In this document: positions 24,014-34,200 of the stretch, in pieces
How positions within the stretch are numbered: the stretch's first letter is position 1
Layout: each line of letters starts with the position of its first letter
DNA from: Flavobacterium notoginsengisoli
GTDB taxonomy: Bacteria; Bacteroidota; Bacteroidia; Flavobacteriales; Flavobacteriaceae
Direction of reading: 5' to 3'
Assembly: GCF_014207905.1 (NCBI RefSeq)
Contig: NZ_JACHLB010000010.1
Coordinates: 1 to 64,000, forward strand
DNA: 64,000 nt
Made by a program: the position numbers and the translations under genes
The notes under the pieces: generated by a model
What the model saw: only the letters and a program-made list of their open reading frames with translations
The model's database searches: none
Told to the model about the DNA's origin: nothing

Positions 24014-25759
24014 CTACTTACGTTCTCCAATTTGCTGGCGCCACATAGCGTAATAAAGACCTTTTTCTACAATTAAATCTTCATGTTTACCTTGCTCAAT
24101 AATCTTACCTTGTTCCAAAACAAAGATTCTATCGGCATGCATTACAGTTGATAAACGGTGCGCAATTAAAACTGTAATTCTGTTTTTATCTGAAATATTT
24201 CTGATTGTTGCATTAATTTCTTCTTCCGTAATCGAATCCAAAGCAGAAGTTGCTTCATCAAAAATCAATAAATTCGGATTTCTTAGAATCGCTCTTGCAA
24301 TAGATAAACGTTGTTTTTCTCCACCAGAAACTTTAATTCCGCCTTCACCAATTGTAGTGTTTAGGCCATCTTCGGCACGTCTTAGCAATTTGTCGCAACT
24401 TGCTCTTTTTAAGGCATCGTACAAATCTTCGTCGGTTGCATTAGGTTTTACGAATAACAAGTTTTCACGAATGGTTCCAGAAAACAATTGCGCATCTTGA
24501 GTTACAAATCCTAATTGTTTTCTTAGATCTAATAAATCAATATCGGTTGAGTCAATATCATTATAGAAAACCTGTCCTTCTTGAGGAGAATATAAACCAA
24601 CTAATAATTTAACTAAAGTAGTTTTTCCAGATCCAGACGGACCAACAAATGCAACGGTTTGTCCTTGTTTGATTTCGAAATTGATATTTTCGACTGCTTT
24701 AAATTTAGCCGTTTTATGCTGAAAGCTAACATTTTCAAAAAGCAGTTTCTGAATAGCTCCAACATGTTTTGGTGTTTTCGGACGAAATTCTTTTGGAGCG
24801 TTTAATAAATTTTTAAAGTTCTCCATAGAAACTTTCGTTTCATTCAAAGCAATGATAAAGTTTCCTAATTCTTGTAAAGGTCCAAAAATGAAGAAAGTGA
24901 AAAATACCATTGTCAATAAATCTCCAACAATAATTTTTCCTCCAAAAAGAAAATAATACAAAGCAAAAACTACACAAGTTCTTAAAAAGTGAACCGTCGT
25001 TCCTTGAATAAAACTCAAACTTCTGATGAAACGGATTTTCTCCAATTCAAGCTGTAAAATTTTGAACGTATTCAAGTTCAAACGTTTTTCTTCTTGATAC
25101 GTTAAACCAAGACTTTTTACTAATTCAATATTTCGTAAACTTTCTGTTGTAGAACCCGCAAGTGCATTGGTTTGATTGACAATTTTTCTTGAAACAATCT
25201 TAATCTTTTTTCCTAAATACAAACTTACCAAAGCAATAATTGGAGCTGTAATTAAAAAGATAATCGAAATTCTAAAATCAATTCGGGCTACATAAACGAT
25301 TACGAATATAAAACCGATAATCGTTTGGAAAATTAGAGAAATTGAAAGTGTAATTAATTTTTCAGAATCAATTCTAACTTTTGTCAATTTGCTTAAAGTT
25401 TCACCGCTTCGCTGATCTTCAAATTCTGCAAAAGGAAGATCAAGAGATTTTTTAATTCCATCAGTATACATTTGAGCACCAGTTCTCTGAATGACAACAT
25501 TGGTAAAATAATCCTGAAAGTTTTTTGTAATTCTCGAAACCATTGCTGCGGCTAGAGAAAGTCCAAGCCAGAAAGACAATGATTTAATAAAACCCATTTC
25601 GTTTCCTTTATATTTTGCCAGACCAACACCGCAATCCTGCATTAGTTTTCCGGTAATTACTGAATCTGATAAACTGAAACAAATGTTGATAGAAGCCATT
25701 ATCAAAGCAAAAAATAAAAGCATTTTATGTTTGATGATGTAAGTATATAATAATTTCAT
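24014..25759 (-). CDS. ABC exporter, fused permease-ATPase
   Basis: An N-terminal six-helix transmembrane domain (about 10-300) is followed by a nucleotide-binding domain. Walker A is GPSGSGKTT, the signature is VSGGEKQR, and Walker B is LLIFDEATSALD with the H-loop AHRLST. The architecture is the MsbA/lipid-multidrug half-exporter type acting as a homodimer. The longer reading frame starts at 25858, but a TACTTTTG promoter box at 25786-25793 lies inside that extension. The ATG at 25759 (MKLLYTYIIKHKMLLFFAL) begins at the first membrane helix and is preferred, giving 581 aa. The substrate is not readable. Confidence 0.9.
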   Translation of the reverse strand: MKLLYTYIIKHKMLLFFALIMASINICFSLSDSVITGKLMQDCGVGLAKYKGNEMGFIKSLSFWLGLSLAAAMVSRITKNFQDYFTNVVIQRTGAQMYTDGIKKSLDLPFAEFEDQRSGETLSKLTKVRIDSEKLITLSISLIFQTIIGFIFVIVYVARIDFRISIIFLITAPIIALVSLYLGKKIKIVSRKIVNQTNALAGSTTESLRNIELVKSLGLTYQEEKRLNLNTFKILQLELEKIRFIRSLSFIQGTTVHFLRTCVVFALYYFLFGGKIIVGDLLTMVFFTFFIFGPLQELGNFIIALNETKVSMENFKNLLNAPKEFRPKTPKHVGAIQKLLFENVSFQHKTAKFKAVENINFEIKQGQTVAFVGPSGSGKTTLVKLLVGLYSPQEGQVFYNDIDSTDIDLLDLRKQLGFVTQDAQLFSGTIRENLLFVKPNATDEDLYDALKRASCDKLLRRAEDGLNTTIGEGGIKVSGGEKQRLSIARAILRNPNLLIFDEATSALDSITEEEINATIRNISDKNRITVLIAHRLSTVMHADRIFVLEQGKIIEQGKHEDLIVEKGLYYAMWRQQIGERK

Positions 25760-25785
25760 ATGGTAATTTAAAAAAATGGAAGATG

Positions 25786-25793
25786 CAAAAGTA
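25786..25793 (-). promoter_or_regulatory. -7 box TACTTTTG of the ABC exporter
   Basis: The minus strand reads TACTTTTG, 26 bp before ATG 25759. Its position decides the start of the exporter gene. Confidence 0.6.
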
Positions 25794-26137
25794 AGGAATT
25801 GTTTTAGTTTGTAGAGATGCTTTTTGTTATTAAAAATGTAAATTTTTTTATGGATCAAAGACAGAACTTATTTTTCTAGGTCTTAAATGTTTTTGGTTTT
25901 TTGTAAAATATTTTTAAATGAAAATAATAATTTTAAAGAAAGAAAAAGACTACGTAAAAATACGGTATTTTGTTTTTTATAAGTTTTTACTCGAAAAAAA
26001 ATATTTTCTTATTTTACTTACTTTTAGAGCATTAAGAAATACTAAATTATATTCTAATGTTTTGATGCGGAATCACGTAAGGTTTTGGTTTTGGGTTGTT
26101 TTAGGTTTGTGCCAATAACAAATTTAACCAAATCAAA
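25794..26137. other. Gene-free AT-rich stretch
   Basis: Very AT-rich spacer between the divergent ABC exporter and the first lipoprotein. The 66-codon plus-strand reading frame inside is composition-driven. No promoter box, repeat or RNA was recognised. Confidence 0.4.
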
Positions 26138-26920
26138 ATGAAAAAAATTTTATGCCTTTTTAGCGCTTTATCAATGGTGCTAATTTCTTCTTGTTCAAGT
26201 GATGATTCTTCTTCAGAATCTGAGAATGCAGTATTATTGCCAAAAAAAATTACTGAAACACTTGTAGAAAACGGAAAATCAGGAAGTCTTACTTACACTT
26301 TTTCGTATGACGGAAACAAATTGAAAGAAATTGCTCTTTCGGATGCTTCAAAATCGGTTTACACCTATACAGGGGATTTAATCACGAAAGTAGAATTGTA
26401 TTATTCAGGTATTTTACAATCAACAGATGTTTACGCTTACGAAGGCGGAAAGTTAGTTTCTAAAATTACTACAAGAGAATCTAACAAGAATTATCAAGAT
26501 AAATTGACTTTTGTTTATAATGCAAACGGAACTGTTAATGTTAACGAATCTGACATTATCAATAAACAAGAAATTAAATACGATACAACTACACTTTATA
26601 CTTTTTCAAACGGAAATATAGTTTCTTCTGAGCTTATAGATGGAACGCCAATGGAAAAAATAACAAGTACTTTTGATAATAAGAAAAGCCCATTTATAAA
26701 CATTACAGGAGTGAAGCAGTTATTAGATTTAGATAACGACTTTGACTTTTATTCAGTTAACAATACAGTAAAAAATGTTACAGTAACTTATGACTATAAA
26801 GGTGCTGTCACACAAACTGCAACAGTTGAGACTGCTTATAAATACAATGCTAGCAATTACGCTACTGAAGTATCTGCTGGAGATGCGAAAAATTCTTATA
26901 AATTAGAAATTGCTTATTAA
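26138..26920 (+). CDS. Lipoprotein of a three-member local family (member 1)
   Basis: A lipoprotein signal (MKKILCLFSALSMVLISSCSS, lipid-acceptor C19) is followed by an acidic linker (SSDDSSSESEN) and repeated beta-rich YD-like units (FSYDGNKLKEI, SVYTYTGDLITKVELY, VYAYEGGKLVSKI, FVYNANGTV). It resembles the family of Bacteroidota surface or outer-membrane lipoproteins with RHS/YD-type repeats. Two relatives lie at 27109 and 29301, with the same LPK start and VYTYTGD/TYENGKL motifs. The acidic SSDD run after the lipid Cys resembles the lipoprotein export signal used for surface display in this phylum. The function is unknown. Confidence 0.75.
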   Translation: MKKILCLFSALSMVLISSCSSDDSSSESENAVLLPKKITETLVENGKSGSLTYTFSYDGNKLKEIALSDASKSVYTYTGDLITKVELYYSGILQSTDVYAYEGGKLVSKITTRESNKNYQDKLTFVYNANGTVNVNESDIINKQEIKYDTTTLYTFSNGNIVSSELIDGTPMEKITSTFDNKKSPFINITGVKQLLDLDNDFDFYSVNNTVKNVTVTYDYKGAVTQTATVETAYKYNASNYATEVSAGDAKNSYKLEIAY

Positions 26921-26942
26921 TTAGTTTTTCGTTATAAAAAAG

Positions 26943-26982
26943 AATCCTCAATTGACACTAAGTTGATTGGGGATTTTTTTTG
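26943..26982 (+). terminator. Terminator after lipoprotein 1
   Basis: AATCCTCAAT (26943-26952) pairs with ATTGGGGATT (26966-26975) with one G:T pair, followed by a T run. Confidence 0.8.
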
Positions 26983-27078
26983 ATTTTTAAATTAGTTTAT
27001 AATGTGTTTTTTGAATAAAAAATATGTATGCAAATCTCAAAAGACAATTTGCTAATAGATTAAAAATGTAAATTATTC

Positions 27079-27086
27079 TATATTTG
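27079..27086 (+). promoter_or_regulatory. -7 box TATATTTG of lipoprotein 2
   Basis: Matches TAnnTTTG, 23 bp before the ATG at 27109. Confidence 0.6.
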
Positions 27087-27108
27087 AATACCAAAAACAT
27101 CAAAGTTT

Positions 27109-27882
27109 ATGAAACAATTTTTACTGCTTTTTATTTCTTTCGGTTTATTAACATCTTGTTCTAATGATGATAATTCTTCTCAAGACAAAACGATTTTGCC
27201 TAAAGGAATTGAGTTTATTTTTCCTAATGAACAAATAGGGACAAATAGTTTTGGCGCTATAGTTTATGATGGAAATAAAATTGTAAGCCTAACTAGAGAA
27301 TATTCAAAATTTGTATACACTTATGAAGGAAATAGGATAATTAAGCAGACAGAATTTGATTTGGATACGAAAGGGAAAGAGTATAAAAACAAAGAACTTG
27401 TCTATACTTATGAAAATGGGAAGTTGAAGACCAGAATATTTAAAGAAGGATTTGCAGATAATAATGCAGAAGCTCTAACGACAAACACAAATATCTACAC
27501 ACACGTTTCTAACGGATTGATTACTTACGTCAATTATTCGAGTTCGAATGTAAAACAAGCAGAAGGCAGTCTGGAACTGAAGGACGGAAATATAATAAAA
27601 GAAACTAAAACCTTCGGAGAAACTAAAACAGTAAACACTTATGAATATGACACCAAATCTAATCCATTAAAGAATATTTTAGGATTTGATCTTTTATTAG
27701 ATGAAGTAAGCGGATTTGGAAAAAATAATATTGTAAAAACCACCAGAACATCAACAGAATTTCCTAATCCAGCTGTTTATACAAAAAGTTATACTTATAA
27801 TGAAAATGGTTATCCGATAAGAGCATTTTCATACGATAGTAGTGGTGCTTCAATTGAATATGAAACACGATATGCGTACTAA
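27109..27882 (+). CDS. Lipoprotein of a three-member local family (member 2)
   Basis: The signal ends LLTSCSND with lipid Cys 17 followed by acidic DDNSSQDK. Then come ILPKGIEFIFPNEQIGTNSFGAI, YDGNKIVSL, FVYTYEGNRIIKQTEFDLDTKGKEYKNKELVYTYENGKLKTRIFKEG and a C-terminal YEYDTKSNPLKNILGFDLLLDE. Member 3 (29301) shares almost all of these blocks, so these two are recent duplicates; member 1 is more distant. Its own promoter box makes it a separate unit. The zinc protease gene is convergent 37 bp downstream. Confidence 0.75.
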   Translation: MKQFLLLFISFGLLTSCSNDDNSSQDKTILPKGIEFIFPNEQIGTNSFGAIVYDGNKIVSLTREYSKFVYTYEGNRIIKQTEFDLDTKGKEYKNKELVYTYENGKLKTRIFKEGFADNNAEALTTNTNIYTHVSNGLITYVNYSSSNVKQAEGSLELKDGNIIKETKTFGETKTVNTYEYDTKSNPLKNILGFDLLLDEVSGFGKNNIVKTTRTSTEFPNPAVYTKSYTYNENGYPIRAFSYDSSGASIEYETRYAY

Positions 27883-27919
27883 TTCTTGAGATTTAAAAAT
27901 GTAATTGCATTGCTTACTT

Positions 27920-29050
27920 TTAGATTTTTCCTAACTTAGAAGACCATTTTACAGCTCCATTATAAATTAATTGAAGATCACCATCATCTTGTAAAGATAA
28001 GGTTGCTCCAGAATAGCCAGCAGTATTAGATGTCCAAATGGTTTGTTCAGGAGCGGTAAAACCAGAAGAATGCGCTTTGATTACCAAATTTCCGTCTGGC
28101 TGTAAAAAACAGGAAGAACGATAATGATATTTTGGATTTCCTACCTGCCAGATTATCATTGCATCTTCAAGATTTGTTATGGTTAATATTCCAGAATCAA
28201 ATTCTAAGACAAATAAGCCATTTGGAGATTTGATTGCTTGTGTCCAAGGAATAAAATCTATCCTTTCTTCAGATTCTATTACAGATCGAATTGGAAAAGG
28301 ATACCACTTATTAATAGATTTAATGTCAATAATTGATAAATCGCTCATTTCATTTACTGCAACTCCATTAGTTGTAAGAGCGGCAGGAACATAATAATGC
28401 ATAATAGAAAGAGGGTCGTATTGACTGTAATTCGTAGATTCAGGGCTCTTTATAACAAATTCATCCACTTCCTCTTCAGACCATCCATTTAAATCATTAT
28501 AGTATTTGTAGACTTTTGGCAAATCCCAATTTATGGTTGATGCTGGACTGGCATTTTCATGAATGAGACCTAAAGCGTGGCCAAATTCGTGTAAAATGGT
28601 TCTTCTTATTGAAGTTTCATTACTGGTGAGAGGACCAAGACGCATAGATTGTTCGTTGGTGTCTCCATAAGCAGATCTCATTCCTAAAACTGACCATGCT
28701 CCATAACTTCCAATATTAAAACCGATTCTGATATCGGCATACTCATTTGTGGCAACATATTCAAATTTCAGGTTAGCGTATTTTGTCCATTCGCTAGCAA
28801 TTCTTTTCACTTTTTCCTGTGCATCGGCGTCTCCATCCAAAAACTTGATTTTAATAGTTTGTCCTGGTTGCCATCTTGGCCAATTTATAATTGCAGCATT
28901 CGATTTTGTAGTTGGGTCAGATTTTGAATCAATAAAATTAAAACTGCAAAATGATAGCTCTTCACCTTTAGAAATTTGATTTTCTTCATTATTGCAGGAA
29001 ATAAGCAGTAAAAAGGAAGAAATAATTAAGAGTTTACAAATTCTTTGCAT
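27920..29050 (-). CDS. Lipoprotein zinc metalloprotease with B-lectin-like C-terminal domain
   Basis: A lipoprotein signal (LLLISCNNEEN, lipid Cys 19) is followed by an astacin-like catalytic domain (about 55-255). HEFGHALGLIHE has the HExxHxxGxxHE zinc motif with E as base, and SIMHYY is the Met-turn. The last ~115 residues have two QxDxxLxI/L units (LQPDGNLVIKA, LQDDGDLQLIY) and IWTSNTAGYSG, the beta-prism II (mannose-binding bulb lectin) pattern. It is predicted to be an envelope- or surface-anchored protease with a carbohydrate-binding module. The gene lies between two paralogous lipoprotein genes in opposite orientation, possibly inserted between the duplicates. Confidence 0.85.
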   Translation of the reverse strand: MQRICKLLIISSFLLLISCNNEENQISKGEELSFCSFNFIDSKSDPTTKSNAAIINWPRWQPGQTIKIKFLDGDADAQEKVKRIASEWTKYANLKFEYVATNEYADIRIGFNIGSYGAWSVLGMRSAYGDTNEQSMRLGPLTSNETSIRRTILHEFGHALGLIHENASPASTINWDLPKVYKYYNDLNGWSEEEVDEFVIKSPESTNYSQYDPLSIMHYYVPAALTTNGVAVNEMSDLSIIDIKSINKWYPFPIRSVIESEERIDFIPWTQAIKSPNGLFVLEFDSGILTITNLEDAMIIWQVGNPKYHYRSSCFLQPDGNLVIKAHSSGFTAPEQTIWTSNTAGYSGATLSLQDDGDLQLIYNGAVKWSSKLGKI

Positions 29051-29300
29051 AATAATTTTTTAGTAAGAAATGTAAATGTAAAATAAGAGTAAATATCTTT
29101 TTTAGTGATAATGTAATTGTGTCTTATAATATTATAATTATGTCTTTTAGAGGAGATTAAGGATTGATTGGACTTTGTTTTTGTGTTTTAAAAGCCTTTG
29201 AAAGTTTTTTTTATATTAAAATAAGGTAAGATTTTATTGCATTTTTAGATAGGTTTGATTTAATTTGATACAACAAATCTGATCTTAACCTAATTAAAGA

Positions 29301-30080
29301 ATGAAAAAACTGCTTATCATTTTTACTGCATTGTCTTTATTTGCAATTTCTTGCACTAGTGAAGACAGTAATGCTTCTGAAGACAAATCGATATTGCCAA
29401 AAACAATTTCCTATGTATATCCGAATATATATCTAGGAACAAATACGAAAAGCACATTGAGTTATAATGGAAATAAAATTGTGAGCAGTACCGACGAAAA
29501 TTCTAAAACCATATTTACTTATACCGGAGATGTTATTACCAAGCAAGAAGTTTTTGATGTCGACCAGCAAGGTAAAGAAACCAAAACTGATGAAGCAGTT
29601 TATACATATGAAAACGGAAAACTAAAAACCAGAATTTTCAGAGAAGGTATTACCGCTCAATATCCTGATGGAGAGTATATCGCAAAGACGGTTTATAATC
29701 ATGCATCGAACGGAACAATTTCATATATAAATTATCAAGTTGATAATAAAACGAAGGCAGAAACGAAAGATAGTGAAGGCATTTTGACATATGAAAACGG
29801 CAATCTTGTAAAGCATCAACTAGGAAACTCAACTTATGTTTATGAATATGACACCAAGAATAATCCTCTTAAAAATATTTTAAGTTTCGATTTGCTTCTA
29901 AACGAAATCAGTGAAATTGGAAAAAATAATGTTGTAAAAACAACTTTCAATTCATCTCTAAATTCCAATACAGCTACTTATTTAACAAATTATATTTATA
30001 ACGAAAAAGATTATCCAACAAGACAAACTTCTTATAGCGGCGGAGGATCAATCGAGTATGAAATAGAATTTACTTATTGA
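29301..30080 (+). CDS. Lipoprotein of a three-member local family (member 3)
   Basis: The signal ends FAISCTSED with lipid Cys 18 and acidic SNASEDK. Blocks include ILPKTISYVYPNIYLGTNTKSTL, YNGNKIVSSTDENSKTIFTYTGDVITKQE, VYTYENGKLKTRIFREG and YEYDTKNNPLKNILSFDLLLNE. These parallel member 2 in order and sequence. The repeats look like YD/RHS-type beta units. Its function is unknown. The two are separated by the zinc-protease gene and followed here by a terminator. Confidence 0.75.
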   Translation: MKKLLIIFTALSLFAISCTSEDSNASEDKSILPKTISYVYPNIYLGTNTKSTLSYNGNKIVSSTDENSKTIFTYTGDVITKQEVFDVDQQGKETKTDEAVYTYENGKLKTRIFREGITAQYPDGEYIAKTVYNHASNGTISYINYQVDNKTKAETKDSEGILTYENGNLVKHQLGNSTYVYEYDTKNNPLKNILSFDLLLNEISEIGKNNVVKTTFNSSLNSNTATYLTNYIYNEKDYPTRQTSYSGGGSIEYEIEFTY

Positions 30081-30092
30081 TTATGAATTTAT

Positions 30093-30127
30093 AAAAACCA
30101 AATACTTTCGGTATTTGGTTTTTTTAT
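30093..30127 (+). terminator. Terminator after lipoprotein 3
   Basis: ACCAAATAC (about 30097-30105) pairs with GTATTTGGT (30111-30119) in an A-rich and T-rich frame, with a T run to 30125. Confidence 0.85.
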
Positions 30128-30167
30128 TGATGAAAATTGGTGAAATTCGTGTTCAAATTAAATAACA

Positions 30168-31118
30168 ATGCAATTCAGAACTCAAATTCCAATTTCAAAA
30201 AGTAATTTGCCAATCGATTATAATTCGAAAATACTTTCTGTTGGTTCTTGTTTTGCAGAAAATATGGCGGAGAAATTCGATTATTTTAAATTTCAAAATG
30301 AAACGAATCCGTTTGGAATTATTTTTAATCCAGTTTCTATCGAAAAGTTATTTCGCAGAATTTGCAAGCAAGAATTGTTTGGAGAAAAAGATGTTTTTTT
30401 CCATAATGAACGCTGGCATAGTTACGAAGTACATTCTGATTTAAGCAATTCCGATCGACAAGAATTATTGGAAACGCTCAATAAAGCGATTACTGAAACT
30501 CATAAACAATTAAAAGAAGCCACTCATATCATCATTACTTTTGGAACTTCTTGGATTTATAGAAATATTGAAAGTGAAGAAGTTGTTGCCAATTGCCATA
30601 AAGTACCTCAAAAGCAATTTTCTAAAGAATTATTAGCAGTAGAAATAATTCAGCAAAGCATTCAAAATACAATTGACTTAGTTCAGGCTTTAAATCCAAA
30701 CATTAATTTCATTTTTACAATTTCTCCTGTACGTCATATAAAAGATGGTTTCATCGAAAATCAATTAAGCAAATCGCATTTATTTACGGCTTTACATCGA
30801 ACTTTTGACTTTCGACTTTCAACTTTCGACTACTTTCCTTCTTACGAAATCATGATGGACGAACTTCGTGATTATCGTTTTTATGGAGAAGATATGCTGC
30901 ATCCAAACCAAATTGCAATTGATTATATATGGAAGCTTTTCAGCGAAAATTATATTTCTCAAGATACTTTTCCGATAATGCAGGAAGTAGACGAAATCCA
31001 GAAAAGTCTGCGTCACAGAAGTTTCAATCCAGAATCAGAACAGCATCAAAAATTCTTGGCAAAACTCCAGCAGAAAATAAGTGTTTTAGAAAATAAGATT
31101 TCTCACATCAAATTCTAA
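30168..31118 (+). CDS. GSCFA-domain protein
   Basis: The eponymous SVGSCFAENM motif is at residues 24-33, with the fold continuing through ITFGTSWIYRN, FIFTISPVRHIKDG and YFPSYEIMMDELRDYRFYGEDMLHPNQIAIDY. GSCFA proteins are related to SGNH/GDSL esterases: SC in block I, and D..HP near the C-terminus as the Asp-His pair (here DMLHPNQ). The length of 316 aa is typical. It has no signal peptide. It is widespread in flavobacteria. The substrate is unknown; an acyl or acetyl esterase role is the family inference. Confidence 0.9.
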   Translation: MQFRTQIPISKSNLPIDYNSKILSVGSCFAENMAEKFDYFKFQNETNPFGIIFNPVSIEKLFRRICKQELFGEKDVFFHNERWHSYEVHSDLSNSDRQELLETLNKAITETHKQLKEATHIIITFGTSWIYRNIESEEVVANCHKVPQKQFSKELLAVEIIQQSIQNTIDLVQALNPNINFIFTISPVRHIKDGFIENQLSKSHLFTALHRTFDFRLSTFDYFPSYEIMMDELRDYRFYGEDMLHPNQIAIDYIWKLFSENYISQDTFPIMQEVDEIQKSLRHRSFNPESEQHQKFLAKLQQKISVLENKISHIKF

Positions 31119-31123
31119 AAAAA

Positions 31124-31153
31124 AACTTCGCGTCTTAGTGCCTTCGTGGCAAA
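31124..31153. repeat. Dispersed 30-bp repeat, copy A (TCTTAGTGCCTTCGTGGC core)
   Basis: Matches 39640-39669 at 26 of 30 positions, including the shared core TCTTAGTGCCTT. Intergenic here, between the GSCFA gene and tamB. Confidence 0.8.
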
Positions 31154-31283
31154 ACAACAATAAAATTTTAGAATAATTCCTCATAATTATGTAAATTGTT
31201 AAGGTTTAAATTTTACATTTTTGTAAAATGACCAATTCGTGCTTTTTTCAAAAGTACTTTAATCTTAACGATTTTACTGACGT

Positions 31284-34200
31284 ATGAGTAATAAGCCCAT
31301 TCATTATCTTAAAAAAACACTTCGAATACTGCTTTGGTGTGTGGGTTCTGTGGTTACGCTTTTATTACTTTTAATTATATTAATTCAGGTTCCATCGGTT
31401 CAGAATTTCGTAAAAGACAAAGCGATTACGTATCTTCAAGGTAAGATTAAAACCAAAGTTTCTTTAGATAAAATCTTGATTAAATTTCCAAAAGATGTAG
31501 TTCTGGAAGGTTTCTATTTTGAAGATCAAAAGAAAGATACTTTGCTGGCTGGTAAACGATTAGAAGTTGATGTTGATCTTTTTAAACTTGTTAGCAGCGA
31601 ATTGGAAATCAATTCGGTTTCATTAGAAAATGTCAAGGCAAATATCTCAAGAAATAAAGACGGGGCTTTCAACTTCGATTACATTATAAAAGCATTCGAA
31701 TCGAAAGAACCAAAAGTAGAAGATCCAAATGCAAAACCTTTTAAAATTTCTGTTGTAAAAGTAAATCTAGATAATGTCAAATTTAATTTTAAAGATGATT
31801 TTTCTAAAAATGACATTCGCGTAAATCTGACGCATTTTGATACCAAATTCAAGAAATTCGATTTAGATCAAATGGATTTTAATATTCCTACCATTAATTT
31901 AAACGGATTAAAAGTCGTTTTAGATCAAGACGTTGTAGAAAAAATTGCTGAAGTTTCTGTTAAAACGGTCGATACCATTTCAAAACAGCCAGATTTCAAA
32001 TTAGCATTAAATAAAATTACACTTTCTAAGATTGATATTTTATACGATAATAAAGATTCAAAGCTAAATTCAGGCATTCGTTTAGAAAATTTAAATTTGG
32101 CTGTAAACGAAATCGATTTGAATAAACAGCTTTTAGATTTCGATACTTTCGAAGTAAAAAATCTTAGCGGAAATCTTAGATTAGGAGCAAAAGACAAACA
32201 AATTCAAACGCCAAATTTAGATACAACAGCCATAAAACAAGCAGGTTGGAAAGCAAAATTAAATAAAGTTGACATTCAAAATGTGGCTTTCAAATTTGAT
32301 GATATGCAGTCGAAACCTAAAACAAAAGGTTTAGATTATGCGCATTTAGATTTGAGTAAATTCAATTTCCAAGCCGAAGAATTATATTATGGAAATGATA
32401 CTATTTCAGGAAATATTAAAAAACTTACTGTAAACGAAAAAAGCGGTTTGCAGATTCAAAGTTTTAAAACAGATTTCTTTTACGGACCTAAAAATGCTTC
32501 TTTAGAAAATCTGTATTTAAAAACGCCACAAACCCTCGTTCAAGATAAAGTTAAGGCTGAATATAAATTGCTAGAATCACTTCAAAAAGATTTAGGAAAT
32601 CTTGCTATAGATGCCAATTTAAAACAGTCTAAAATTGGATTCAAAGACATTTTGCTGTTTGTTCCAGATCTTCAAAATACAAATCCGTTTAAGAGTAATC
32701 CGAATGCTATTTTATATGTGGATAGCCGTGTAAGCGGAAAAGTAAAAGATCTGAATATTTCGAAATTTGAAATGAGCGGAATCGGTACTACAAAAGTTTC
32801 CCTTTCGGGAAAAATTACCGGATTGCCCGATGTACAAAAAGCGTATTACGATCTGAATATTAAAAAGATTTCGAGCACAGCAAAAGACATTAATATGTTT
32901 GTGCCAGCGGGAACAATTCCTAAAAATATCCAAATTCCTTCACAATTAAGTTTGCAGGGAAAATTTAAAGGATCGGTACAAAATTTCAAAACCAATTTGG
33001 CATTAAACAGCAGTTTCGGAAATGCAAAAGTCGATGCTTTATTTGATCAGCGCATTAAAAAAAGAGAAAAATACGATGCAGAAGTTTATCTGCTAGATTT
33101 CGATTTAGGTCGATTAATCAAAAACGATTCGATCGGGAAAATTACGCTTAAAGCGAAAGTTAAAGGAACTGGTTTGGACCCAAAAACAGCAAATGCCGCA
33201 ATTGATGGTTTAGTGCAAAAAGCCGTTTTTAATCGATATGCTTACAAGGATTTAGCTTTAAAAGGAAATATCGAAAATGGATCTTTTGCCGTTAAATCTG
33301 GAATGAAAGACCCAAATCTGAATTTTGATTTAACTGCTTCTGGCGATACAAAAGATAAATATCCGACTGTAAAATTGAAACTCAATCTGGATATTGCCGA
33401 TTTAGAAAAACTAAATCTGCATGCTGGACCAATGAAATTGCGCGGAAATGTCGATGCCGATATTACAAGTAGTAATCCAGATTTCTTAAACGGAAAAATA
33501 GCGCTTTCAAATGTTCAGATTTTACAGGATAAAGAACCAATTGTTTTAGATTCGGTTCGTGTAATTGCGTTTTCAGACAATACTCGAAATAATATTAAAA
33601 TATCTTCTCAGTTTTTAAAAGCTGAAGTCGACGGAAAATATAAATTGACGACTCTTGCTGCGGCAATGAAAAAATCGTTGTCGAAATATATTGATTTGAA
33701 AACTCCAAAAGCTAATGGTGAATCAGACGAGCAAAGATTAGCTTTTACGCTTACTGTAGACAATGACCCGATTTTGTTTAAATTGATTCCGAAACTAACA
33801 GGTTTAGAGCCAATTAAAATTACCGGAAAATACAATAACGTAACAGATTCTCTGGAAGTTAGAGGAACAATTCCGAGAATTACTTACGCAGATAATACAA
33901 TTTCTGACGGAAAAATAAATATTGAAGCAAAAGAAAATGCGTTAGAATATTCTATCTCAATCGCTACAATTGAAAGCGGTTCTTTAAAAATTCCGTTTAC
34001 GAGTTTAAAAGGACAAGTTCAAAACAATATTTTAGATTATGCACTTGAAGTTCAAGATGCTAAACAAAAACAGCAATATTTTATTGCAGGAGAATTTAAA
34101 GCAGAAGATTCTAAAAATATCTTGAAATTAGACGCTGAAAACTTTGTTCTAAATTACGATAAATGGAATGTTGATCCAGAAAATGCAATCGAATTTGGAG

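Noticed and set aside
25918..26118. 66-codon ORF between the ABC exporter and lipoprotein 1
   Set aside because: Low-complexity hydrophobic/basic frame in AT-rich DNA, without start signal.
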